Positions 56,906 to 64,000 of a stretch of DNA of 64,000 nt are shown piece by piece (positions within the stretch are counted from its first letter, which is position 1; each line of letters starts with the position of its first letter). The stretch is from assembly GCA_017545665.1 (NCBI GenBank), contig JAFWKQ010000048.1, forward strand, positions 23,873 to 87,872, in the 5' to 3' direction. The notes beneath the pieces are model-generated. The model was not told the origin of the DNA. It did no database searches and saw only the letters and a program-made list of their open reading frames with translations. The stretch is from Atopobiaceae bacterium. GTDB taxonomy: Bacteria > Actinomycetota > Coriobacteriia > Coriobacteriales > Atopobiaceae. Both the position numbers and the translations under genes were made by a program.

Positions 56906-59155
56906 ATGCTGGAAAGACTCAAGTCGCGTCGCACCTCTCGCTACCTTGTTATTACGGTCGTCTTTTTGCTCGTCGTTACCGTATCGCTCGGATACTTGCT
57001 GGTAAGCCAAACAAAAAGGTCGATCGTCGCGCTCATGCAAACTAGGATGCTCGACATCTCCAACACCGCCGCGGCAATGATTGACGGAGACGCGCTAAAA
57101 AGCGTTACGTCCGCAGACGAGGGAACGGAAAAGTACGAGTCTATCATGCGAACGCTGCGCTACTTTCAAGACAGCATCGACCTCAAGTACATCTATTGCG
57201 TCCGCGACATGGGAGACGGCACCTTTACCTTTGGCTTGGATCCCACCGTGGAGGATCCGGGGGAGTTTGGCTCACCCATTGTGTACACCGACGCGCTGAA
57301 CAAGGCAAGCAAGGGCCATGCGGCAGCCGACAGCGTGCAATACCAGGATGCGTGGGGTACGTTCTATAGCGCCTACAGCCCGGTCTTCGACTCAGAGGGC
57401 AAGGTGGCAGGAATCATAGCGGTAGACTTTAGCGCAGAATGGTACAACCAGCAGCTGGCTGGCCTCACCGGAACCACGATCATAGTGGCGGTTCTCTCGC
57501 TGCTCATAGGCGGAGGCATAGTAACCGCGATTGCCACCAAGAGGCAAAAGCAAATCGGGTCGATTCAGGGACAGCTCAACAACATGGCAAACACGCTCAT
57601 GCACGAGATGGGCAACGACCCCTCGGAAGAGGAAGGAAGCCCCGCATCTCCAAGCTCAGGCAACGCCGACTCCATGGATTCGTTGGAAGAGCAGATTCAG
57701 ACCATGCAAACGGAGCTTCAAACGCAGATTGCGCAGGTACATGGCCATGCATACCAAGACGGTCTAACAGGGGTAAAGAGCAAGCAGGCTTTTATAAACG
57801 CCGAGGCAGCGCTCGACCAAAAGCTGGCGGAGGGTACTATTTCTGAGCTTGCCCTTGTTGTTTGCGACGTTAACGGTCTCAAGACCATTAACGACACAAA
57901 GGGCCATAAGGCTGGCGACGAGTACATTCGCCAGGCATGCAAAATGGTCTGCGACATTTTTACTCATAGCCCGGTGTACCGAGTCGGTGGCGACGAGTTT
58001 GCGGTAATCCTTACGGATAGAGACTACCAAAACCGAGAGGTGCTCATGTACCGGCTGCACAACAGGTCCATGGCGCATATTGCAACGGAGGGCGCAGTTG
58101 TCTCTGGTGGGTTGGCAGAGTATGACTCAAACAGCGACCAAAGCATTCGCGAGGTCTTCGAGCGTGCGGACGCCACCATGTACAAAGAGAAGATGCTGCT
58201 CAAGAGCCTTGGTGCAGCAACGAGGGAAGGCGAGCCGGAGCAAGCAACGTGGAATGCGTATAGCGAAGGGATGCCTGCCAGCAACGTGCGTAGGCGCGTT
58301 TTGATCGTTGACGACATAGAGAGCAATCGCGAGATACTGGGCGACCTTTTGATGGAAGACTACGACGTGCTCTATGCGGCAGACGGCGTGGAGGCAATGG
58401 AGGTCCTTCAGGGTCATAAGGATGAGGTTGACCTCGTGCTTCTGGATCTGTTTATGCCAAACATGAACGGTCGAGAAGTGCTCATGCAAATGCAAGTAAA
58501 CGAGGACCTCGCATCGATTCCGGTTATCGTCTTAACGGTGGACGAGGACGCGCAGATTGACTGTCTAAAATACGGGGCAATGGACTTTATATCCAAGCCC
58601 TATCCCGACATAGAGATCGTTAAGGCCCGCATTGCCAAATGCATTGAGCTGTCGGAGAACCGCGACCTCATTCGGCAGACGCAACGAGACAAGCTCACGG
58701 GGCTGTTTAACGTCGACTACTTCATGCGTTACGTCGATCGCTTTGACCATCTGTACAAAAACGCCACCCTGGATGCCATTGCGTGCAACATAAACGGTCT
58801 CCATTCCATTAACAGGCGGTATGGACGGCAGTTCGGCGATCTCGTGCTGCGAACGCTTGGCATGAGCATACGCAAGCTCGCGCGCAAAATCGGCGGTATG
58901 GGCTGCAGGCAGACGGGAGACGCCTTCCTTCTGTACTGCCCGCACCAAGAGGACTACGAACGGCTGGTGCAGGACCTCTTGTTGGACGTGTTTGCCAACG
59001 AGGAGATTGCGGGCGAGGCGAGCATGAGGTTTGGCGTGTTTGTCAACGCGCAGCAGGAGCCAAGCATCGAAGAGAGGTTCGTCTGCGCCAAGATTGCCGC
59101 AGACAAGGTTCGGGAAGACGCCACCGCGATGTGTGGGTTCTACGAACTTGATTGA
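56906..59155 (+). CDS. GGDEF-REC-GGDEF* sensor protein
   Basis: The 749-residue protein has a membrane helix (about 14-36), a Cache/PAS-like extracytoplasmic domain, a second helix (about 190-215) and a coiled-coil stretch. Then come a GGDEF domain with intact VGGDEF (about 375), a receiver domain (RVLIVDDIESN, acceptor Asp in VLLDLFMPN, TVDED, Lys in ISKPYP), and a second GGDEF-like domain whose motif is changed to TGDAF, probably inactive. The first domain should make c-di-GMP with phosphorylation of the receiver as a control; no RxxD site is seen. The ATG follows GGGAGAAG. Confidence 0.85.
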   Translation: MLERLKSRRTSRYLVITVVFLLVVTVSLGYLLVSQTKRSIVALMQTRMLDISNTAAAMIDGDALKSVTSADEGTEKYESIMRTLRYFQDSIDLKYIYCVRDMGDGTFTFGLDPTVEDPGEFGSPIVYTDALNKASKGHAAADSVQYQDAWGTFYSAYSPVFDSEGKVAGIIAVDFSAEWYNQQLAGLTGTTIIVAVLSLLIGGGIVTAIATKRQKQIGSIQGQLNNMANTLMHEMGNDPSEEEGSPASPSSGNADSMDSLEEQIQTMQTELQTQIAQVHGHAYQDGLTGVKSKQAFINAEAALDQKLAEGTISELALVVCDVNGLKTINDTKGHKAGDEYIRQACKMVCDIFTHSPVYRVGGDEFAVILTDRDYQNREVLMYRLHNRSMAHIATEGAVVSGGLAEYDSNSDQSIREVFERADATMYKEKMLLKSLGAATREGEPEQATWNAYSEGMPASNVRRRVLIVDDIESNREILGDLLMEDYDVLYAADGVEAMEVLQGHKDEVDLVLLDLFMPNMNGREVLMQMQVNEDLASIPVIVLTVDEDAQIDCLKYGAMDFISKPYPDIEIVKARIAKCIELSENRDLIRQTQRDKLTGLFNVDYFMRYVDRFDHLYKNATLDAIACNINGLHSINRRYGRQFGDLVLRTLGMSIRKLARKIGGMGCRQTGDAFLLYCPHQEDYERLVQDLLLDVFANEEIAGEASMRFGVFVNAQQEPSIEERFVCAKIAADKVREDATAMCGFYELD

Positions 59156-59173
59156 GCGGTTGTGCCGTGTGGC

Positions 59174-59362
59174 CTATTCCTCGTCCGAGTCAAACAGGTC
59201 CCAGTCGTCTTCGGACTTCTGGTGGTTGTAGAACTGCTTGCGCATGCGTTTCTCGAGCAAGAACGCAATAAGCAGAAACAGCACGACGCCAAAGCCCAGG
59301 AGCACCAGTACGCCTACGCGGTCGGAAAAAAGCCAGTTGAAAAAGTTGCCAATGGACTCCAC
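59174..59362 (-). CDS. Small single-helix membrane protein
   Basis: The 62-residue protein has one membrane helix (about 14-38, rich in Val/Leu/Phe) and an acidic C-terminus ending DLFDSDEE. The GTG start at 59362 has AAAGG about 9 nt upstream. It is convergent with the cyclase gene and divergent to serS. Unknown function; in-frame extension upstream on the minus strand is antisense to serS and is not part of it. Confidence 0.55.
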   Translation of the reverse strand: MESIGNFFNWLFSDRVGVLVLLGFGVVLFLLIAFLLEKRMRKQFYNHQKSEDDWDLFDSDEE

Positions 59363-59504
59363 GGCTGTGCCTTTCTGTGACACCCTACGATTTTGCATGC
59401 ACAAGTATATACTTAGATACGGCGCGCGAACGCCTCGCGCGACAGTTGGCGTCACCCTTTTGGGTGTGAGGGCACTAAAACAGCCATACAGAAAGGCACT
59501 CATT

Positions 59505-60788
59505 ATGCTCGACATTAAATTCGTACGCGAGAATCCCGATATCGTGGACAAGTCCTGTGAGTCTCGCCAAAACGCACATTGGGACCGCACGCACTTCTTC
59601 GAGCTCGACGAGCTTCGTCGCTCCACCATTACCGAGGTAGAGGCCCTGCAGGCCGAGCGCAACGCCGCCTCCAAGCAGATTGGCCAGCTCATGCGCGAGG
59701 GCAAGCGCGACGAGGCCGAGGCCGCGAAGGCCAAGGTTGCGGCAAACAAGGGTCGCATTGCTGAGCTGGACGAAAAGCGCAAGCAGGTGGACCAGGAGCT
59801 CTTTGACCTCGTGGCGGGCATTCCCAACATTCCAGACGAGTCCGTGCCGTACGGCGCCGACGACTCCGACAACCCGGAGGTGCGTCGCTGGGGCACGCCG
59901 CGCACGTTTGACTTTGACGCCAAGGCGCACTGGGACCTTGGTCCCGAGCTTGGGATCATTGACTTCGACCGCGGCGTCAAGCTCGCTGGGACGCGCTTCT
60001 ATGTGCTTGGTGGCCTGGGAGCTCGTTTGGAGCGCGCGCTGATCAACTTCATGATCGACTGCCACAACGAGGCGGGATTCAAGGAGTGGTGGCCGCCCGT
60101 AATCACCAATCAGGCGTCCTTGTTCGGTACGGGCCAGCTGCCCAAGTTCGACGAGGACCTGTATCACGTAAACCCCGACCTGTATCTCATTCCCACGGCT
60201 GAGGTCCAACTCACCAACCTCCATCGCGACGAGGTGCTCGACGGCGATAAGCTGCCGCTATGGTACTGCGCCTTTACCCCGTGCTTCCGCGAGGAGGCAG
60301 GCAGCGCCGGTCGCGACACGCGCGGCATCATTCGCGTGCACGAATTCGACAAGGTGGAGATGGTAAAGTTCGCCAAGCCCGAGGACTCCATGAACCAGCT
60401 CGAGTCCATGACGGCCGAGGCGGAGCTGGTGCTGCAAAAGCTTGGCCTGCCGTATCGCGTGGTTACGCTGTGCACGGGCGACATTGGCTTCAGCGCAAAG
60501 AAAACCTACGACATTGAGGTTTGGCTGCCGAGCTACGAGGCCTACAAGGAGATTTCGAGCTGCTCTAACTGCGGTGACTTCCAGGCGCGTCGCGCAAACA
60601 TAAAGTATCGTGATCCGTCCGAGTTCAAGGGCACGCGTTTCGCTCATACACTCAACGGTTCGGGCTTGGCCGTTGGCCGTACGATGGCTGCGGTTATCGA
60701 GAACTACCAAAACGAAGACGGCAGCATTACCGTGCCCGAGGCGCTTGTGCCCTACATGGGTGGCGTGGAGGTCATTACGGCGGAATAG
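59505..60788 (+). CDS. serS: Seryl-tRNA synthetase
   Basis: The 427-residue class II synthetase charges tRNA-Ser. The N-terminal part is the tRNA-binding coiled coil (about 30-105). Motif 2 (FREEAGSAGRDTRGIIRVHEF) lies near 270 and motif 3 (NGSGLAVGRTMAAVIENYQ) near 385; both are complete. GAAAGGCACTCATT precedes the ATG at 59505. It is monocistronic; no T-box leader is visible in the short upstream gap. Confidence 0.97.
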   Translation: MLDIKFVRENPDIVDKSCESRQNAHWDRTHFFELDELRRSTITEVEALQAERNAASKQIGQLMREGKRDEAEAAKAKVAANKGRIAELDEKRKQVDQELFDLVAGIPNIPDESVPYGADDSDNPEVRRWGTPRTFDFDAKAHWDLGPELGIIDFDRGVKLAGTRFYVLGGLGARLERALINFMIDCHNEAGFKEWWPPVITNQASLFGTGQLPKFDEDLYHVNPDLYLIPTAEVQLTNLHRDEVLDGDKLPLWYCAFTPCFREEAGSAGRDTRGIIRVHEFDKVEMVKFAKPEDSMNQLESMTAEAELVLQKLGLPYRVVTLCTGDIGFSAKKTYDIEVWLPSYEAYKEISSCSNCGDFQARRANIKYRDPSEFKGTRFAHTLNGSGLAVGRTMAAVIENYQNEDGSITVPEALVPYMGGVEVITAE

Positions 60789-60838
60789 CAGACGACGCAG
60801 AGGTGTGGGCACCAATAAGAGAATCGCAAAAAGAGTAA

Positions 60839-60897
60839 GAACATGTGTTCCCAAATCGCCAACAATGTGCTATCTTACTAATAGAGAACAAACGTTC
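60839..60897 (+). promoter_or_regulatory. Two SOS-box-like sites upstream of an unknown gene
   Basis: GAACATGTGTTC (60839-60850) and GAACAAACGTTC (60886-60897) both fit GAAC-N4-GTTC, the core LexA site of Gram-positive bacteria and actinobacteria. They flank a possible -10, TATCTT at 60871-60876. The second site ends 16 nt before the ATG at 60914. Confidence 0.6.
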
Positions 60898-60913
60898 GTA
60901 AGGAAGTGATGGC

Positions 60914-61261
60914 ATGACGGGCACCTATCCACAGGAAACAGTTGGGACCACACTGCTTTGCATTACCCGTAACGGGGAGTATCGGCGTGTGTACATGCGC
61001 AAGCGCAAGGGATATTTGGAGGTGGGCGAGCTCACGCAGGGTATCGTTACCCAGGATGTTTACCAAAGCGATGCACATCTGCACGCCATACATCTGCCTC
61101 TGGAGTTTCCGGAGGAAGACCTGCTGGACTTCTTCAAAGAGGACGAGCCGTTTTTGGCAGACTATATGGATGCGCTGGATGCAAAAGGCATAGCATATGG
61201 ATACCTCAATAGCGAGGCGAACAAGCACGTGTGCTATCGTCCCGCACGTCCCAAGGTGTAG
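60914..61261 (+). CDS. Hypothetical protein, possibly SOS-regulated
   Basis: A 115-residue soluble protein of mixed charge with an acidic C-terminal half (EFPEEDLLDFFKEDEPF). No domain, signal peptide or membrane helix is seen. GGAAG is 9 nt before the ATG. The two LexA-like sites directly upstream suggest damage induction, but no SOS function such as a division inhibitor or polymerase accessory can be named from the sequence. It is followed by an FAD protein 31 bp downstream. Confidence 0.65.
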   Translation: MTGTYPQETVGTTLLCITRNGEYRRVYMRKRKGYLEVGELTQGIVTQDVYQSDAHLHAIHLPLEFPEEDLLDFFKEDEPFLADYMDALDAKGIAYGYLNSEANKHVCYRPARPKV

Positions 61262-61292
61262 TATCTTGCGTAGCACACGGTAGGGGGACGCT

Positions 61293-62660
61293 ATGGACTA
61301 CGACGTAATTATCATCGGCGCAGGACCAGGCGGCATTTATGCGGCCTATGAGCTTTGCGAGCTTGCGCCACAGTTGCGCGTGGGCGTGTTTGAGGCTGGC
61401 AATCAGCTCAGCAAGCGCAAGTGTCCCATAGACGGCAAGCGCATAAAGACGTGTGTCAACTGCAAGAACTGCTCCATAATGAGTGGCTTTGGCGGTGCGG
61501 GCGCGTTTTCGGACGGCAAGTACAACATTACCAACGACTTTGGTGGCACGCTGTACGAGTACTTGGGGCGCGAGCAGGCGCTTGAGCTCATGCATTACGT
61601 TGACAAGATCAACCTCATGCACGGTGGTCAAGGCACCAAGCTCTATTCCACCGCAAGCACGTCCATAAAAACGCTTTGCATGCAAAACGGCCTAAAGTTG
61701 CTCGACGCCTCGGTGCGTCACCTGGGAACCGATATAAACCATGTGGTGCTGGAAAACCTCTACGAGAGGTTGCGGAGTCAGGTGGACTTCCACTTCCTCT
61801 CGCCGGTTGAGCACCTGGAGCTTCTGCAAGGTGGCGGGTATCGCGTGCATGCGAAGGGCAAAGCATACACCTGCACGTATTGCGTGGTGTCGGTTGGCCG
61901 AAGCGGAAGCAAATGGATGGAGAAGATCTGTGGGGAACTCAATATTCCCACCGAGTCCAATCGGGTAGACATTGGCGTGCGTGTAGAGCTGCCGGCCGAG
62001 CTTTGGGCCCACCTTACCGACGAGCTGTACGAAAGCAAGATCGTGTATAGAACGAAGAAGTTCGAGGACAGGGTGCGAACCTTCTGCATGAACCCCAGGG
62101 GAAGCGTGGTAAGCGAAAACACGAACGGCATCATCACTGTAAACGGGCATAGCTACGAGGATCCGGCGCGTCAAACGGGCAACACGAACTTCGCCCTGTT
62201 GGTTTCCAAGCACTTTAGCGAACCGTTCAAGGACAGCAATGGGTATGGCGAAAGCATCGCCCGCCTGTCCAATATGCTGGGTGGAGGTGTCATAGTGCAG
62301 CGGATGGGAGACCTCATGCGCGGTCGGCGCTCAACGCACCAGCGAATTGCAGAGAGCTTTGTGTCTCCCACGCTCAAGGCGGAGCCGGGGGATTTGAGTC
62401 TCGTGCTGCCCAAGCGCATTCTGGACGGTATTGTCGAGATGATTCAGGTACTCGACAAAATCGCGCCAGGGACTGCGGGAGAAGACACGCTGCTCTATGG
62501 CGTGGAGGTTAAGTTCTACAACATGCATGCGAGGGTAAACGAGAACCTGCAGTCGTGTCATGAGGGCTTGTACCTCATTGGAGACGGCAGCGGGGTTACG
62601 CACTCCCTGAGCCACGCGAGTGCCAGCGGCGTGTTCGTGGCGCGCAACATCGTCGGCTAG
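61293..62660 (+). CDS. FAD-dependent oxidoreductase (COG2509-like)
   Basis: The 455-residue protein has the Rossmann FAD motif VIIIGAGPGGIYAAYEL at the N-terminus, a RKCPIDGKRIKTCVNC segment with several Cys, SGFGGAGAFSDGK, and the C-terminal LYLIGDGSGVTHSLSHASASG closing the FAD site. This family of uncharacterised dehydrogenases is widespread in anaerobes. The ATG follows AGGGGGACG. Substrate unknown. It may be cotranscribed with the gene at 60914. Confidence 0.88.
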   Translation: MDYDVIIIGAGPGGIYAAYELCELAPQLRVGVFEAGNQLSKRKCPIDGKRIKTCVNCKNCSIMSGFGGAGAFSDGKYNITNDFGGTLYEYLGREQALELMHYVDKINLMHGGQGTKLYSTASTSIKTLCMQNGLKLLDASVRHLGTDINHVVLENLYERLRSQVDFHFLSPVEHLELLQGGGYRVHAKGKAYTCTYCVVSVGRSGSKWMEKICGELNIPTESNRVDIGVRVELPAELWAHLTDELYESKIVYRTKKFEDRVRTFCMNPRGSVVSENTNGIITVNGHSYEDPARQTGNTNFALLVSKHFSEPFKDSNGYGESIARLSNMLGGGVIVQRMGDLMRGRRSTHQRIAESFVSPTLKAEPGDLSLVLPKRILDGIVEMIQVLDKIAPGTAGEDTLLYGVEVKFYNMHARVNENLQSCHEGLYLIGDGSGVTHSLSHASASGVFVARNIVG

Positions 62661-62670
62661 ATAGGAACCG

Positions 62671-62744
62671 TGCCAAAGGGGACTGTCCCCTTTGTCCCGC
62701 TTTCCGCGTTGGGTACAAAGGGGACTGTCCCCTTTGTCCCTTTT
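62671..62744. repeat. REP family A, two direct copies
   Basis: CCAAAGGGGAC and TACAAAGGGGAC copies at 62671-62703 and 62711-62744, 40 bp apart, with TTTGTCCC and a CGC or TTTT flank. The arrangement resembles the pair at 22133 but without a transposase. Confidence 0.9.
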
Positions 62745-62750
62745 ACAAGC

Positions 62751-62785
62751 TTACTCCGCCAAACTAGCCTAAAATGGCGGAGTAA
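62751..62785. promoter_or_regulatory. Perfect inverted repeat before the Fic gene
   Basis: TTACTCCGCCA and TGGCGGAGTAA, 11 bp each, are separated by 13 bp. The repeat ends 25 nt before the GTG at 62811. It could be an operator for the Fic protein's own winged helix or for another regulator. Confidence 0.6.
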
Positions 62786-62810
62786 ATTGAGAAAGTGGGG
62801 GAGTTTCGCA

Positions 62811-63848
62811 GTGCACAGATTTGACTATCGGGCGTTGGCGGACTGTCTGCCGGCCGACCTCGCAAACATCACCAACGTGGTCTTCGATCTAAGGGCCCGA
62901 AACGAGTTGCGCCAAACGCGCGAGCCGTCAGAATTCGAGCGGCTGAAGCAGGCCGCCATTGTTGAGTCCGTGAGGGGCAGCAATGCCATCGAGGGTATCG
63001 TGACCACCAAGGCGCGACTAGAGGAACTTGTCAGTGGCGCAGCGCCCAAGACTCATGGCGAGCGCGAGATTCTGGGTTATAAGAACGCGCTTCAAGAGAT
63101 GTATGCCCCGGGATTCAAAGCGGACCTATCGGAAGATTACATTCTTCATCTGCACGAGTTTCTGTTCGGGGGGATATCTGATCAGGCTGGCTCATACAAA
63201 CGAGACAACAACTGGATTCAGCAGCGCGATGCGAACGGGCGCATATCCGTTCGTTTTGTGCCGGTGTCCGCTGCCGATACCCCGGATGCCATGGAACAGC
63301 TCGTCATGGCCTACCGTGAGGCATGCCATGATTCGAGCATAAACAAGCTTGTGCTTGTAGCCTACGTGGTGGTGGACTTCCTGTGCGTCCACCCCTTCGA
63401 GGATGGAAACGGGCGAGTGTCCAGGCTACTCACAACCATGCTTTTGCAGCGTGCGGGTTTTGACATCTGCCGATACGTTTCAATCGAAGGCATGATTGAT
63501 GAGCACAAGGCGGGCTACTACGATGCGTTGAAAGAGTCCTCGGTGGGCTGGCACGAAAGCCAGAACGACTATACGCCGTTCGTTCTGTATCTGTTGCAAA
63601 TACTGTACGCCTGCTACCGCGAGCTCGACAGGCGCTATGCGGGCGGAACGCTCGAGCGGGTGCCCAAGGCAAAGCGTGTCGAGACGCTGCTCATGGAATT
63701 GTACGTACCTGCATCGAAGGCCGAGATTTGCAGCCGACTTCCGGAGGTGAGCGTACGCACCGTCGAACGAGTGCTTTCGCGCCTCATGAAGGAGGGTAGG
63801 GTTGAGAAGATCGGGACATATCGCGATGCGAGGTATCGACGCATTTAA
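62811..63848 (+). CDS. Fic-family protein with winged helix
   Basis: The 345-residue protein has the Fic core motif HPFEDGNGRVSR (His 194), which transfers AMP or related groups to hydroxyl residues. The N-terminal SNAIEG (Ser 57-Glu 61) matches the inhibitory alpha-helix motif of class II Fic proteins, whose Glu blocks ATP until relieved. A C-terminal winged helix (about 290-345) could bind DNA. GGGGGAG lies 8 nt before the GTG. Target unknown; frames extending further upstream run through REP copies and are not part of the gene. Confidence 0.9.
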   Translation: MHRFDYRALADCLPADLANITNVVFDLRARNELRQTREPSEFERLKQAAIVESVRGSNAIEGIVTTKARLEELVSGAAPKTHGEREILGYKNALQEMYAPGFKADLSEDYILHLHEFLFGGISDQAGSYKRDNNWIQQRDANGRISVRFVPVSAADTPDAMEQLVMAYREACHDSSINKLVLVAYVVVDFLCVHPFEDGNGRVSRLLTTMLLQRAGFDICRYVSIEGMIDEHKAGYYDALKESSVGWHESQNDYTPFVLYLLQILYACYRELDRRYAGGTLERVPKAKRVETLLMELYVPASKAEICSRLPEVSVRTVERVLSRLMKEGRVEKIGTYRDARYRRI

Positions 63849-63851
63849 CCG

Positions 63852-63866
63852 TGCCAAAGGGGACAG
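63852..63866. repeat. Truncated REP family A copy
   Basis: TGCCAAAGGGGACAG matches the left arm and centre only. The right arm is replaced by unrelated sequence from 63867. This is the expected footprint if an element inserted into the palindrome. Confidence 0.6.
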
Positions 63867-63880
63867 ACGATATGAGAGGC

Positions 63881-63984
63881 GGCTGGGACCTCTCACGGTA
63901 ATTCGGACCATATTGCTGGCGTCGTGGGTTAGGCTCGGTCGTAAGGAAACAATCGGCTTACCACATTCACGGGAGGTCCCAGCC
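63881..63984. repeat. Inverted repeat pairing with the ribosome binding site of the last gene
   Basis: GGCTGGGACCTC (63881-63892) is the exact complement of GAGGTCCCAGCC (63973-63984), which contains the Shine-Dalgarno GGGAGG and adjoins the ATG at 63985. A transcript from outside could fold so that the start is hidden, a known device of transposase genes. Confidence 0.7.
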
Positions 63985-64000
63985 ATGATCTACTCTACCA
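63985..64000 (+). CDS. Start of a partial gene, possibly a transposase
   Basis: Only five codons (MIYST) lie in the window. GGGAGG is 8 nt upstream. The break in a REP at 63866 and the hairpin over the ribosome binding site point to an insertion sequence, but the family cannot be told. Confidence 0.4.

Noticed and set aside
62670..62810. N-terminal extension of the Fic protein
   Set aside because: These codons are REP copies (KGTVPFVP peptides); the GTG at 62811 has its own ribosome binding site.

Overview
The window looks like chromosome of an anaerobic, fairly GC-rich actinobacterium, most likely a Coriobacteriia member (Olsenella/Atopobium/Collinsella-like). This is an inference from the sequence: a full-length pyruvate:ferredoxin oxidoreductase, no respiratory genes, a split cobalamin methionine synthase, many cyclic-di-GMP proteins, and several dispersed palindromic repeat families. 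No rRNA, phage or CRISPR array was seen. One tRNA (Leu, CAG) and one TPP riboswitch are present.

Layout. 0-9 kb: a diguanylate cyclase fused to a fructose-type PTS EIIC domain, a secreted repeat protein, a zinc-ribbon membrane protein next to a four-PASTA/PepSY protein, and a CmpB-like membrane protein with coiled coils. 9-18.3 kb: a c-di-GMP island with an SBP-SBP-degenerate GGDEF-EAL protein, a Cache-HAMP-GGDEF cyclase, an SBP-SBP-PAS protein without an output domain, a CDF cation exporter and a membrane HD-GYP protein. 18.5-23.7 kb: nifJ, then a REP-associated tyrosine transposase flanked by its own palindromes. 23.8-28.3 kb: a 30-codon leader ORF, a GT2-like glycosyltransferase, a LytS-type kinase and a LytTR regulator, with a 21-bp iterated array between the last two, then a phosphoesterase. 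28.3-35.3 kb: PAP2 phosphatase, thioredoxin, metF, a separate MetH activation subunit, metH, a candidate structured RNA and tRNA-Leu. 35.4-41.5 kb: a large hybrid histidine kinase with the same double SBP sensor, a cupin, a LysR regulator and an AEC transporter.

41.5-57 kb: an AAA ATPase, a nitronate monooxygenase-like enzyme with a radical SAM protein, an HExxH protein, a cyclophilin-like lipoprotein beside a flavodoxin-cyclophilin fusion, DUF1349, MBL-fold and aldo/keto reductase genes, and a TPP-riboswitch thiamine salvage operon (thiM-thiE-HAD-thiD-methyltransferase-tenA). A different palindromic family, with core GGGGACGGGG, fills almost every gap here. 57-64 kb: a GGDEF-REC-GGDEF protein, serS, an unknown gene behind two SOS-box-like sites, an FAD protein, a Fic protein, and the start of what is probably an insertion sequence.

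The main functional theme is membrane signalling: four predicted diguanylate cyclase/EAL proteins, one HD-GYP protein, one hybrid kinase and one LytS/LytTR pair. Several share one double periplasmic-binding-protein sensor with different outputs. The second theme is repeat biology: at least six families of palindromes or iterated arrays occupy the intergenic space, and one is tied to a resident RAYT transposase.
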